A DNA stretch of 64,000 nt from assembly GCF_001613425.1 (NCBI RefSeq), contig NZ_BDCI01000020.1, forward strand, positions 1 to 64,000, written 5' to 3'. Every line of letters starts with the position of its first letter. Position 1 is the stretch's first letter. Below the pieces are notes generated by a model, which was not told the DNA's origin, searched no databases, and saw only the letters and a list, made by a program, of their open reading frames with translations. Made by a program: the position numbers and the translations under genes. The DNA is from Nocardia vulneris (GTDB taxonomy: Bacteria; Actinomycetota; Actinomycetes; Mycobacteriales; Mycobacteriaceae). This document shows positions 34,821 through 43,153 of this stretch, in pieces.

Positions 34821-34847
34821 TTACGCCCATGTGACAGAGCGGTTTCC
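34821..34847 (-). promoter_or_regulatory. GlnR-type box upstream of nirB
   Basis: On the minus strand the sequence reads GAAAC-N6-GTCAC-N6-GTAAC, three pentamers in exact 6-base spacing. The actinobacterial GlnR consensus is alternating GTnAC and GaAAC with 6-base spacers, so this is a near-perfect b-a-b box. It lies about 130-155 bases before the nirB start, and GlnR control of nirBD is well established in Streptomyces and mycobacteria. Confidence 0.75.
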
Positions 34848-34923
34848 GGAGATCACCGGGACCCCACCACGGGCCCGTCCCGAAGGAGAGTCGCCCTCCG
34901 AGCATCCCCTGCCCCACTACGCG

Positions 34924-34963
34924 CCGCAACCCGGCCGACAACAACTTGTCAGCCGGGTTGCGG
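34924..34963 (-). terminator. long hairpin after the MFS gene
   Basis: CCGCAACCCGGC (34924-34935) pairs perfectly with GCCGGGTTGCGG (34952-34963); inside it, after one mismatch, GACAA pairs with TTGTC around CAAC. The 17-bp hairpin starts 24 bases after the stop of the minus-strand MFS gene and is probably its terminator, shielding the nirB promoter from read-through. Confidence 0.65.
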
Positions 34964-34986
34964 GGTCTGCCGGGGGTGCGGCGGGA

Positions 34987-36243
34987 TCAGCTCCAGGTGT
35001 CCTCGAGCATGCGCGGCTTGCAGGCTTGCCACGCGCCGGCCAGCAGGACCAGGACGGCGACGGTGAGCAGCGCGAAGGGCGCGAGCCAGCCGTCGGTGGC
35101 CGAGTGCAGCACGCCGAACAGCACCGGGCCGACGCAGGCCACCGCGTAACCGACGCCCTGGGTGAAGCCGGACAGCGCCGACGAGCCGCCCGGGGTGTTG
35201 GTGCGCATGTTGATCAGGGTCAGTGCCATCGGGAAGGTGCTCGGGCCGAGGCCGAGCAGGATCACCCACAGGATCGGCACGCTCATCGGCGCGACGAGCA
35301 GCCCGACGAACGAGGCCAGGAAGAACCCACCGCACGCGACCACGACCAGGAAGGGATTGCGGAAGCGCGCGACCACGGTCGGCGCGGTGAGCGCGGCGAA
35401 CAGGCCGACCAGACCGAACACACCCAGCATGCTGCCCGCGAAACTGGCGCTGGCGCCGGCGTCGGTGAGGATCTTGGGCAGCCAGGTGAACATCGCGTAG
35501 GTGATCAGTGAGGTCATGCCGAACATGCCGGCCATGCCCCAGGCCAGCGGGGAGCGCCAGACCCGGCCGGTGCGCGGCGCCTCGGCAGGCAGGGCGGTGG
35601 TGTCCGCGACGTCGCGGCCGCGACGGTCACGCAGCACACCGATCCAGGGCAGCGCCGCGGCGAAACCGAGGGCGGCCCACAGGCCGAGCGAGATCCGCCA
35701 GCCGAACGCGTCGGCGACCGGGACCGCGACGAACGCCGGCACCACGGTGCCGATCTGCACCATCATGATGTACAGCGAGCTAACCACCGCGAGCCGATCC
35801 GAGAAGTACCGCTTCACCAGCGGCGGGATCACCACGTTGCCGATGCCCATACCGGCCAGGGCCAGCGCGGAGAACACCAGCAGTTCGGCGGTGCCGGAGA
35901 GCAGGACCCGGACCAGCATGCCGGTGCCGGCCATCAGCATCGCGGTCAGCGCGGTCCGTTCCAGGCCGATCCGCTGCACCAGGACGGGGGTCAGCAAACC
36001 CGAGAGCGCGAACATCGCGGTCGGGATCATGCCGAAGACGCCGACCACGGCGGTGCCGTAGCCCACGTCGGCGCCGATCCGTTCGGCCAGGGGGCTGAAC
36101 GCCGTCACCGCGACACGCAGCACGAGCGCCGACATCACGATGGCAGCCAGAACGAGTAGACGCCCCTCCGTCAGGGCCCGCCGACGCTGCTCGACCAGCG
36201 CGGATTCGGTTCGGGTCGGAGTTTTCTGGAGGGTTGCAGTCAC
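34987..36243 (-). CDS. MFS transporter, CynX/NimT type
   Basis: This 418-residue membrane protein has about 12 hydrophobic helices and looks like the CynX/NimT branch of the major facilitator family, whose members include cyanate and 2-nitroimidazole transporters. Landmarks are LAAIVMSALVLRVAVTAFSPL, GYGTAVVGVFGMIPTAMFALSG and SLYIMMVQIGTVVPAF. GTG 36243 is chosen because TATGAT lies exactly 6 bases upstream, giving a leaderless transcript. It diverges from a FadR-type regulator 65 bases away, which probably controls it. The substrate is not known; the nitrogen context makes cyanate or a related anion thinkable. Confidence 0.85.
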   Translation of the reverse strand: MTATLQKTPTRTESALVEQRRRALTEGRLLVLAAIVMSALVLRVAVTAFSPLAERIGADVGYGTAVVGVFGMIPTAMFALSGLLTPVLVQRIGLERTALTAMLMAGTGMLVRVLLSGTAELLVFSALALAGMGIGNVVIPPLVKRYFSDRLAVVSSLYIMMVQIGTVVPAFVAVPVADAFGWRISLGLWAALGFAAALPWIGVLRDRRGRDVADTTALPAEAPRTGRVWRSPLAWGMAGMFGMTSLITYAMFTWLPKILTDAGASASFAGSMLGVFGLVGLFAALTAPTVVARFRNPFLVVVACGGFFLASFVGLLVAPMSVPILWVILLGLGPSTFPMALTLINMRTNTPGGSSALSGFTQGVGYAVACVGPVLFGVLHSATDGWLAPFALLTVAVLVLLAGAWQACKPRMLEDTWS

Positions 36244-36249
36244 CGCGAA

Positions 36250-36270
36250 ATCATAGGATGACCGGATGAT
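36250..36270. promoter_or_regulatory. imperfect dyad and -10 box between the MFS and GntR genes
   Basis: ATCATAGG (36250-36257) and CCGGATGAT (36262-36270) form an imperfect inverted repeat with ATCAT/ATGAT outer arms. The left part is also the minus-strand -10 box TATGAT (36255-36250), 6 bases from the MFS GTG. A regulator bound here would block the MFS promoter; the divergent GntR protein is the natural candidate. Confidence 0.5.
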
Positions 36271-36296
36271 AGGAGGCAACGATTTGTGATGAGCGG

Positions 36297-36302
36297 TACT
36301 CT
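36297..36302 (+). promoter_or_regulatory. leaderless -10 box (TACTCT) for the GntR gene
   Basis: TACTCT is followed by exactly 6 bases and the GTG at 36309. With the TATGAT on the other strand, this makes a pair of divergent leaderless promoters within 70 bases. No Shine-Dalgarno sequence precedes the GTG. Confidence 0.5.
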
Positions 36303-36308
36303 GAGTCA

Positions 36309-37034
36309 GTGCAACCAGTCCGGCGCACCAGCCTCATTGCCCAGGTCACCGAGCAGCTGCGTGCCGAAATCCGTTCCAGCCGTTGGCCGATCGGCTCACG
36401 CATCCCCACCGAACCGGAGCTCACCGAGCTCACCGGGACGGGTCGAAACACCGTGCGCGAGGCCGTTCAAGCCCTCGTCCACGCGGGGATGCTCGAGCGA
36501 CGCCAAGGTTCGGGAACCTATGTGATCGCATCCTCCGACCTCGGCGGCACTTTAGGCAAGTACTTTGCCGACGCCGAGGAGCGCGATGTGCTCGAGCTCC
36601 GCCTGGCGCTCGACACCACCGCCGCCGCGCTGGCCGCCCGCCGCCGCGACGACAGTGATATCGCCAACCTCCTGCAGTTGCTCGCCGAACGCGACAAAGC
36701 CTGGCACGACGACAGCCCGGCCGCGATCGAGTCCGACGTGGAACTGCACCGGGCGATCGTCGTGGCCAGCCATAACGCGGTGTACCTGGAGTTCTACGAC
36801 TCGCTGCTCCCGATCATCGAACAGGTGATCCGAGCACGGACGTTGAAATCCGACGACTCCTACCCCGAAGAGCACGCCGAATTGGTGCACGCGGTGATCG
36901 ACGGCGATCCCGAACGCGCCTCCTCGGCCGCGAGTTGCTTTCTGAACTCGCTGATCGCGGAGTACCCGGACGCCATCGATAACACCGATATCGCGGATAA
37001 CACCGATATCGCGCGCGACGAACCCACCGGATAG
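36309..37034 (+). CDS. GntR-family transcriptional regulator, FadR subgroup
   Basis: This 241-residue regulator has an N-terminal winged helix (about 8-75; PTEPELTELTGTGRNTVREAV and GMLERRQGSGTYV) and a helical FCD ligand-binding domain (about 90-220; LELRLALDTTAAALAARR, SDVELHRAIVVASHN, EEHAELVHAVIDGD) whose Asp/His set normally binds a metal and a small carboxylate. It probably represses or activates the divergent MFS gene and perhaps itself. Near the C-terminus an 18-bp tandem duplication encodes DNTDIADNTDIA. Confidence 0.88.
   Translation: MQPVRRTSLIAQVTEQLRAEIRSSRWPIGSRIPTEPELTELTGTGRNTVREAVQALVHAGMLERRQGSGTYVIASSDLGGTLGKYFADAEERDVLELRLALDTTAAALAARRRDDSDIANLLQLLAERDKAWHDDSPAAIESDVELHRAIVVASHNAVYLEFYDSLLPIIEQVIRARTLKSDDSYPEEHAELVHAVIDGDPERASSAASCFLNSLIAEYPDAIDNTDIADNTDIARDEPTG
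36979..37014 (+). repeat. 18-bp tandem duplication in the gntR 3' end
   Basis: GATAACACCGATATCGCG occurs twice in direct succession. It keeps the frame and adds six residues (DNTDIA) to the C-terminal tail of the regulator. This looks like a recent slippage event and may vary between strains. Confidence 0.75.
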
Positions 37035-37211
37035 TCGACTCACCACGCCCTGGCTCCCGCTGTGAGCCGGAATTGCCTGGAACGTCACGCACAGCCACGG
37101 TGCCGCAACACCCGGCCCCTACGTTGTGACGGGATAAGCCAGGCAACTCGACGCCACCCGCGGCAGTGCCGCCGCGCGGGCGGCCGGTCGAGCGCATATG
37201 AGAGGAAGCCG

Positions 37212-38690
37212 ATGACTGCGACCGCAGCCGCCACCGGCACCGAATCCGACACCTTCCAGCATCAGACCAGGGGCCGCTGGCTACCGACCTGGGAGCCGGA
37301 CAACCAGAAGTTCTGGGAGTCGGGCGGGGCGCGCACCGCGCGCAAGAACCTGATCTTCTCGGTATTCGCCGAGAACCTCGGCTTCAGCGTCTGGGTCATC
37401 TGGGGCACCGTGGTGACCAGCATGGGCGCGGCCGGCTTCGGCTTCCTCGCCGGACTCGGCAAGGGCGATCCCACCGCGGTGAGCAACGCGCTGCTGCTGT
37501 CCTCGACGCCGACGCTGGTCGGCGCGGCCCTGCGCATTCCGTACACCTTCGCCATCCCGAAGTTCGGCGGGCGCGCGTTCACCGCGTTCAGCGCGGCGAT
37601 GCTGCTCGTGCCGACGCTCGGCCTGGCCTACTTCGTCAACCAGCCGGGCACGCCGATGTGGGTCTTCATGATCCTGGCCGCGCTGGCCGGCGTGGGCGGC
37701 GGCAACTTCTCCTCGTCGATGTCGAACATCAACTTCTTCTTCCCCGAGGGCAAGAAGGGCGCGGCGCTCGGCATCAACGCGGCGGGCGGCAATCTCGGCG
37801 TGGCGCAGACCCAGCTGATCCTGCCGCTGATCATCACCCTCGGCACGCACCTCACCGCGAAGGACCCGGCCGGCTACCGGTTCGGCATCACCCTGTCCAT
37901 CCTGGTGTGGGTGCCGTTCATCCTGGCCGCCGCCTTCGGCGCGCTGCGCTACATGGACAGCATCGCCACCGCCAAGTCCGACGGTAAGTCCTATCGGCTG
38001 GCCCTGACCAACCGGCACACCTGGGTGATGGCAGTGCTCTACATCGGCACCTTCGGCTCGTTCATCGGGTTCTCCTTCGCGTTCCCGACGCTGATCAAAG
38101 CCAACTTCCCCGAATTGGCCAAGATCGGCTGGATCAGCACCATCGGCAACCTGGCCTTCCTCGGCGCGTTCGTCGGCTCGTTCAGCCGTCCGTTCGGCGG
38201 CTGGGTCGCGGACAAGGTCGGCGGCGCGAAGATCACCCTGTTCGTGTTCGGCGGCATGGCCGTCTCGGTCGCCTTCATCATGGCCGCGCTGGAGCTGAAA
38301 AGCTTTCCGCTGTATCTGATCTCGTTCCTGGTGCTGTTCGTGATGACCGGCATCGGCAACGGTTCGACCTACCGGATGATCCCGACCATCTTCAGCGCGA
38401 TCTCCAAGAAGTACGCCGCCGAGCACGGACTCGACCTCAACGAGTCGGCGGCCTCGGCCCGGCGGCAGGCGGGCGCGGCGATCGGAGTGATCGGCGCGGT
38501 CGGCGCCTCGGGCGGCTGGCTGCTGCAGCAGGCGCTGCGGCTGTCCAACACCCACTACCACACCATGGCGCCCGCGTTCTGGGCCTACGCGGTGGCGTTC
38601 CTGGTGATGGGCGCGCTCACCTGGTGGTTCTATCTGCGATCCTCGTTCGCGGTCGGGCGGATGCCGTCGCTGGCCTACGCGAAGGTGTAA
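37212..38690 (+). CDS. narK: nitrate/nitrite transporter (NarK/NasA, MFS)
   Basis: This 492-residue transporter moves nitrate in or exchanges it for nitrite. Both nitrate signatures are visible: AGVGGGNFSSSMSNINFFFP with GINAAGGNLGVAQ near residue 170-195, and VMTGIGNGSTYRMIPTIF near residue 385. About 12 hydrophobic helices follow the usual pattern. ATG 37212 has AGAGGAAG 5 bases upstream. It stands alone, with a strong terminator after it, between the nitrite reductase block and the core genes. In M. tuberculosis a narK also accompanies these genes (from memory). Confidence 0.95.
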   Translation: MTATAAATGTESDTFQHQTRGRWLPTWEPDNQKFWESGGARTARKNLIFSVFAENLGFSVWVIWGTVVTSMGAAGFGFLAGLGKGDPTAVSNALLLSSTPTLVGAALRIPYTFAIPKFGGRAFTAFSAAMLLVPTLGLAYFVNQPGTPMWVFMILAALAGVGGGNFSSSMSNINFFFPEGKKGAALGINAAGGNLGVAQTQLILPLIITLGTHLTAKDPAGYRFGITLSILVWVPFILAAAFGALRYMDSIATAKSDGKSYRLALTNRHTWVMAVLYIGTFGSFIGFSFAFPTLIKANFPELAKIGWISTIGNLAFLGAFVGSFSRPFGGWVADKVGGAKITLFVFGGMAVSVAFIMAALELKSFPLYLISFLVLFVMTGIGNGSTYRMIPTIFSAISKKYAAEHGLDLNESAASARRQAGAAIGVIGAVGASGGWLLQQALRLSNTHYHTMAPAFWAYAVAFLVMGALTWWFYLRSSFAVGRMPSLAYAKV

Positions 38691-38708
38691 CCCGCGCCGC
38701 TCATTTCG

Positions 38709-38763
38709 CCGCCGACCGTGGAAAGCCGCGCATCGCAACGGTTTTCCGCGGTCGGCGGTTTTT
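38709..38763 (+). terminator. intrinsic terminator after narK
   Basis: A 16-bp stem (38709-38724 with 38743-38758, one G-U wobble) around an 18-base loop is followed by five T residues at 38759-38763. It separates narK from the convergent gene ending at 38768. The stem is nearly symmetrical, so it may also act on the minus strand. Confidence 0.85.
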
Positions 38764-38767
38764 CCGG

Positions 38768-39622
38768 CTAGACCATCAAGCGGACCATGTCCGCGGTGCG
38801 CGCCAGACCGGGGAACGCCTCCGGCGTCGACCGCGGGTGCAGCGCGTGCACCGCGAGCCGGAACATGACCGCGCGCAACAGCATCTGCGGCCACTCGGGC
38901 AGATCCCGCCAGCGATCCAGCAGTCCGTCGTCGGCACCGCCCCAGGCCAGCGCGTCCACCACGATGACCCCGGCCGCCCACGGCGCGGGACGCCAGTACG
39001 GCGTGATGTCGGTCAGACCGGGCGTGTAGACCCCGGCGAACAGCACGGTGCCGAACAGGTCACCGTGCACCAGCTGCGCGGGCGTCTGCACCGGCTTGCG
39101 CAGCGTGGCCAGCTGACCGATGAGCTCCATGCTGCGCTGACCGTCCGGCGACGCCTGGGTGGGCAGCATGCCGCCCGCGCGTAAGGTGCGCAGCGGCACC
39201 GCTTCCCAGGCGGCCCGGTCGGCGGCGACGAACACGTCCACGTCCACCCACGGCACCACCGGCTGCTGCACCAGGAACCGCGGCCGCTCGAGCTGGGCCG
39301 TGGCCTGATGCAACCGCAGCGACACCGAGACCACCTCGTCGTGCCGCGGTTCCGGGACACCCTCGAGGTAGGTGTCGGCCCGCCAGCCCGAGACGACATA
39401 GCGGCCGTCGGTGGCGCGCACCGGGCGGGCCAGGCGCAAACCGTCCACCTGCAACGTCTCGCGCACCTTCGCGGACCACGCGGCCCGCGCGTGGTCCGCG
39501 ACCGGGCTCAGCACCACATCCCCGTACCGCCAGCCGCCCTCCCAGTCCCCGACGGCCACGGGCGTCACTTCACGCAGACCGAACGTGGCTCGCACGTGCT
39601 CGGGGGGTTCCACAGAAGTCAC
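38768..39622 (-). CDS. TIGR02569 family protein (actinobacterial, kinase-fold-like)
   Basis: This 284-residue protein matches the actinobacterial TIGR02569 family, and its place before moeZ equals Rv3205c of M. tuberculosis (from memory). LVHGDLFGTVLF resembles the HGD motif of aminoglycoside-phosphotransferase folds, and VIVVDALAWGGADDGLLDRW resembles the following metal-binding Asp region, but no activity is known. GTG 39622 is preceded by TACGGT at 6 bases, a leaderless layout. The rest shows no signal peptide or membrane segment. Confidence 0.85.
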   Translation of the reverse strand: MTSVEPPEHVRATFGLREVTPVAVGDWEGGWRYGDVVLSPVADHARAAWSAKVRETLQVDGLRLARPVRATDGRYVVSGWRADTYLEGVPEPRHDEVVSVSLRLHQATAQLERPRFLVQQPVVPWVDVDVFVAADRAAWEAVPLRTLRAGGMLPTQASPDGQRSMELIGQLATLRKPVQTPAQLVHGDLFGTVLFAGVYTPGLTDITPYWRPAPWAAGVIVVDALAWGGADDGLLDRWRDLPEWPQMLLRAVMFRLAVHALHPRSTPEAFPGLARTADMVRLMV

Positions 39623-39718
39623 GGCCGTACCGTACCGCCGGGGTGGACGCTGTACAGCACGCCGCGCCGATACGCAACCCCGCCGGTCGGACGGGGTACA
39701 CGCACGACGCCGAGCGAA

Positions 39719-40903
39719 TCAGTAGACGGGCAGCGAGGGGTCGATCTGCCGGGCCCACGCGATGACGCCACCCTGCAGGTGGGTGGCGTCGGCGAAACCG
39801 GCGCGCTTGAGCGCGGCCAGCGCCTCGGCCGAACGGACACCGGTCTTGCAGTGCAGCACGATCGGACGATTCTGCGGCAGCTCGGACAGGGCCTCACCGG
39901 ACAGGATGCGGTCCTTCGGGATCAGTTTCGCGCCGTCGATGTGCACGATGTCCCATTCCACCGGCTCACGCACGTCGATGAGCTCGATCTCCTTGCCCGC
40001 GTCGAGCAGTTCCTTCAGCTCGCGCGCGGTCACCGTGGAATCGGCCGCGGCGGCCTGCCCCTCCTCCGAGACCACACCGCAGAACGCCTCGTAGTCGATC
40101 AGTTCGGTGATCGGCTGCCGCTCCGGATCGCGGCGCAGCTTGATGGTCCGGTAGTTCATGTCCAGTGCGTCGTAGACCATCAGACGGCCGAGCAGCGGCT
40201 CGCCGATCCCGGTGATCAGCTTGATGGCCTCGGTGACCATCACCGACCCGATCGACGCGCACAGCACGCCCAGCACGCCGCCCTCGGCGCAGGAGGGCAC
40301 CATGCCCGGCGGCGGGGCCTCCGGGTAGAGGTCGCGGTAGTTGATGCCGCGCCCGTCCGGCGCGTCCTCCCAGAAGACCGAGACCTGACCCTCGAAGCGG
40401 TAGATCGAGCCCCACACGTAGGGCTTGCCCGCCAGCACCGCCGCGTCGTTGACCAGATAGCGGGTGGCGAAGTTGTCGGTGCCGTCGACGATCAGGTCGT
40501 ACTCGGCGAACAGCTCGACCGCGTTGTCCGGCTCCAGGCGCAGCTTGTGCAGGCGTACCTCGATGCCGGAGTTGATCTCCAGGATCGAATCGCGCGCGCT
40601 GTCCGCCTTCGGCCTGCCGATATCGGACTCACCGTGGATGATCTGGCGTTGCAGGTTCGAGGCGTCCACCTCGTCGAACTCCACGATGCCGAGGGTGCCC
40701 ACGCCCGCCGCGGCCAGGTACAGCAGCGCCGGGGAGCCCAGCCCGCCCGCGCCGATGACCAGCACCTTGGCGTTCTTCAGCCGTTTCTGCCCGTCGACGC
40801 CCAGATCGGGAATGATCAGGTGACGGCTGTAGCGGGCGACCTCGTCCTTGGTCAGCTCCGCGGCCGGCTCGACCAATGGTGGCAGGGACTTTGGTGATGA
40901 CAC
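39719..40903 (-). CDS. moeZ: adenylyltransferase/sulfurtransferase MoeZ (MoeB-rhodanese)
   Basis: This 394-residue protein adenylates and sulfurates ubiquitin-like sulfur carriers for molybdopterin, thiamine and cysteine synthesis. Residues about 20-265 are E1-like: VLVIGAGGLGSPALLYLAAAGVG binds ATP, and Asp in DGTDNF and Cys in SCAEGGVLG are conserved. Residues about 290-394 are a rhodanese domain with the active-site loop CKTGVRS. GAGGAG is 8 bases before GTG 40903. In the window it links to the MobA-MoeA fusion and the nitrate reductase. It matches Rv3206c by position. Confidence 0.96.
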   Translation of the reverse strand: MSSPKSLPPLVEPAAELTKDEVARYSRHLIIPDLGVDGQKRLKNAKVLVIGAGGLGSPALLYLAAAGVGTLGIVEFDEVDASNLQRQIIHGESDIGRPKADSARDSILEINSGIEVRLHKLRLEPDNAVELFAEYDLIVDGTDNFATRYLVNDAAVLAGKPYVWGSIYRFEGQVSVFWEDAPDGRGINYRDLYPEAPPPGMVPSCAEGGVLGVLCASIGSVMVTEAIKLITGIGEPLLGRLMVYDALDMNYRTIKLRRDPERQPITELIDYEAFCGVVSEEGQAAAADSTVTARELKELLDAGKEIELIDVREPVEWDIVHIDGAKLIPKDRILSGEALSELPQNRPIVLHCKTGVRSAEALAALKRAGFADATHLQGGVIAWARQIDPSLPVY

Positions 40904-40999
40904 GTCCAGGACTCCTCGAATCGAATGGGTCGATCTCGTTGTGCAACGCCCGCGACCAGACCGTTCTTCCCGATCTATCGTCGCCTACCCGCCGCGCGC

Positions 41000-42310
41000 T
41001 CAGCCGCGAGGGTAGGGCCAGGGGTTGAAGCGGCAGTGCTTGCCGTCCATCGGGACCACGCCGCCGGGCTCGAGGACGGCGATGTCGTTGTTCTTGGTGC
41101 CGAAGGTCTGCTGCATCATCACCGGGGCCAGGCCGCCGTCGGTCTCACACGGCTGGTGCTGGTGGTAGCCGATGGCGTGCCCGACCTCGTGATTGATCTG
41201 GTACTGCCGGTAGGACCCGATATCGCCCTCGAAGGCGATCGCGCCGCGCACCCAGCGGACCTCGGAGAGCACCACCCGGCCGAGATCGGCGTTGTAACAG
41301 GACGAGTCGATCGGAATTTCGAAACCACAAGCCTTGCGGGTGGATTCGCGCGATGTGAGCGAAATGCGGAATTCGGCGTCGCCCTGATCGACGCGCCGGA
41401 ACGCGAATTTGGGGTCGTGCGTCCAGCTTTTCGGGTTGGCGAGCGTGGACTCGATCAGCTTCGCCACCGATTCGTCGCCGCCGAATCCGGAAGTGTCCAC
41501 CCCGTCCTCGATTTCGACGGTGTAGCGAAAAACCGAATCGGTCCCGGTGCCGATTTGCCCGGTCGAACCCGGGACCATATGCCAAGTGCCGGCACCGGTT
41601 TCGGCGAAACCACCGCCCTGCGGCAACGCACCGGTCGGCAGATCCGCGGGGAAATGACCGTCGCCGCTGGGCAAGCCGATGATGCCCGCGTTGCGGGTAT
41701 GCGGGCTCAACTGTCCTATGCCCGGCGTGTTCGCGGCACCGACGATCGGCTCGCCGCCGCGCACCGCGTCCACGATCACCAGCACCGTGACCGCGAACAG
41801 CACCGGTAACGCGTAGGCCCGCCAGCCGTAGGTGGACACGAAACGGCCCAGGGCGCTCTGCTTCTTGGCGGAGCGCTCGGGGCGTTCCCTGGTGCGGCCC
41901 TCGTCCGGCGCGGTGGGATCCCAGCGGGCGCGCAGCGGTTGATGGGAACGATCGGGCCGGTCGTACAGGCCGAGCGGGTCGTAGATCTCGACACCGTTGT
42001 GGTCACGCCGCGGTGCGCGCGAATCGGACTGTGGGGCAAGGGGATCCGCGACCGGCACGGCGCCGCTACGCCGGGCCGAGCCGGGCCTGCGGCGCGGCGG
42101 AGTGCCGACATCGAGCCGGTCCTCGGCGTCGAGCGGCGCCGCGGCGCCGGATGCGCCGGCACCTGCCGGTCGACCGGACCTCGTCACGGGTTCGGAGACC
42201 ACCGAACCCGGTGCACCGGGACCAGCACGGCGGCGCGTATCGCGCCCGCCGCCGGACACAGCCGACGGGCCGGAGTCCGGTCCCCCGAGACGGTCGGCGC
42301 GGAATCTCAC
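41000..42310 (-). CDS. DUF3152 membrane-anchored protein with a HEVGH motif
   Basis: This protein of about 436 residues has a long Arg/Pro-rich cytoplasmic head, one transmembrane helix (YALPVLFAVTVLVIVDAV), and an outside DUF3152 domain. The domain holds NHEVGHAIGYHQHQPC, where HEVGH fits the HExxH zinc-protease motif, and a nearby RVVLSEVRWVRGA strand. It could be a secreted-side metalloprotease; proof is lacking. GTG 42310 is one possible start; the frame is open to 42379 and the head is too repetitive to decide. It matches Rv3207c by position. Confidence 0.8.
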   Translation of the reverse strand: MRFRADRLGGPDSGPSAVSGGGRDTRRRAGPGAPGSVVSEPVTRSGRPAGAGASGAAAPLDAEDRLDVGTPPRRRPGSARRSGAVPVADPLAPQSDSRAPRRDHNGVEIYDPLGLYDRPDRSHQPLRARWDPTAPDEGRTRERPERSAKKQSALGRFVSTYGWRAYALPVLFAVTVLVIVDAVRGGEPIVGAANTPGIGQLSPHTRNAGIIGLPSGDGHFPADLPTGALPQGGGFAETGAGTWHMVPGSTGQIGTGTDSVFRYTVEIEDGVDTSGFGGDESVAKLIESTLANPKSWTHDPKFAFRRVDQGDAEFRISLTSRESTRKACGFEIPIDSSCYNADLGRVVLSEVRWVRGAIAFEGDIGSYRQYQINHEVGHAIGYHQHQPCETDGGLAPVMMQQTFGTKNNDIAVLEPGGVVPMDGKHCRFNPWPYPRG

Positions 42311-42496
42311 GCCCACCAGCGTCTCACAATGCGCAAGTGCTGCCGTCGGGCACGCCACCTCGGGCGCCGGGTGCGACATTTCTCACCGCGTCGAATCAGT
42401 TCTCCGGGCCCGGTCTGCGGGCGGGCAACAACCGAGTATCGTTCTTGGGATACCCGGTGCACACCCCTTGCCGGGGAATCAACTGGGAGAGCCGAA

Positions 42497-43153
42497 ATGA
42501 CTGACCTCGTGGACCGGATGACGTCCCGTAGAACGTCGTCCGAGCCCGCCAAACGCGGCACCCGGCTTCCGCGCGACGAGCGACGTCTCCAGCTACTCGC
42601 GGCGGCCAGCGAAGTCTTCGTCCAGCGCGGATACCACGCCGCCGGCATGGACGAGATCTCGCAGTGCGCAGGCGTGAGCAAGCCGGTGCTGTATCAACAC
42701 TTCACCAGCAAGCTGGAGCTGTACCTTGCGGTCCTGCAGAACTACGTGGACATGCTGGTCTCCAGCGTCCGGCAGGCGCTGCGGTCGACCACCGACAACC
42801 GCCAGCGCGTCCGAGCCGCCGTACAGGCCTACTTCGATTTCGTCGACAACGAGATGCAGGGCTTCCGCCTCGTCTTCGAGTCCGACCTGACCAGCGAGCC
42901 GCAGGTGCAGCGCCGGGTCGAGCAGGCCACCGAGGCCTGCGTGGACGCGGTATTCGACCTGGTGGCCCACGACTCGGGCCTCGACCCGTACCGGGCCCGC
43001 ATCCTCGCGGTCGGCCTGGTCGGCGCGAGCCAATTCACCGCGCGCTACTGGCTGGAGGCAGACCGGCCCATCCCGAAGGAAGAGGCCGTCGACACGACGG
43101 TTTCCCTTGCCTGGGGTGGTTTGTCGCATGTGCCCCTGCACCCTATCGACTGA
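42497..43153 (+). CDS. TetR-family transcriptional regulator
   Basis: This 218-residue regulator has the TetR helix-turn-helix (LLAAASEVFVQRGYHAAGMDEISQCAGVSKPVLYQHF; landmarks RGYHAAGMDEI and KPVLYQHF) followed by a helical ligand domain. Context matches Rv3208 of M. tuberculosis. ATG 42497 has GGGAGA 8 bases upstream. The last codons are part of a 23-bp tandem repeat that continues past the stop, so the C-terminus PLHPID may be a recent product of slippage. Confidence 0.92.
   Translation: MTDLVDRMTSRRTSSEPAKRGTRLPRDERRLQLLAAASEVFVQRGYHAAGMDEISQCAGVSKPVLYQHFTSKLELYLAVLQNYVDMLVSSVRQALRSTTDNRQRVRAAVQAYFDFVDNEMQGFRLVFESDLTSEPQVQRRVEQATEACVDAVFDLVAHDSGLDPYRARILAVGLVGASQFTARYWLEADRPIPKEEAVDTTVSLAWGGLSHVPLHPID

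Noticed and set aside
37035..37211. GTCAC and GTGAC pentamers upstream of narK as a GlnR site
   Set aside because: No partner pentamer at the required 6-base spacing was found.
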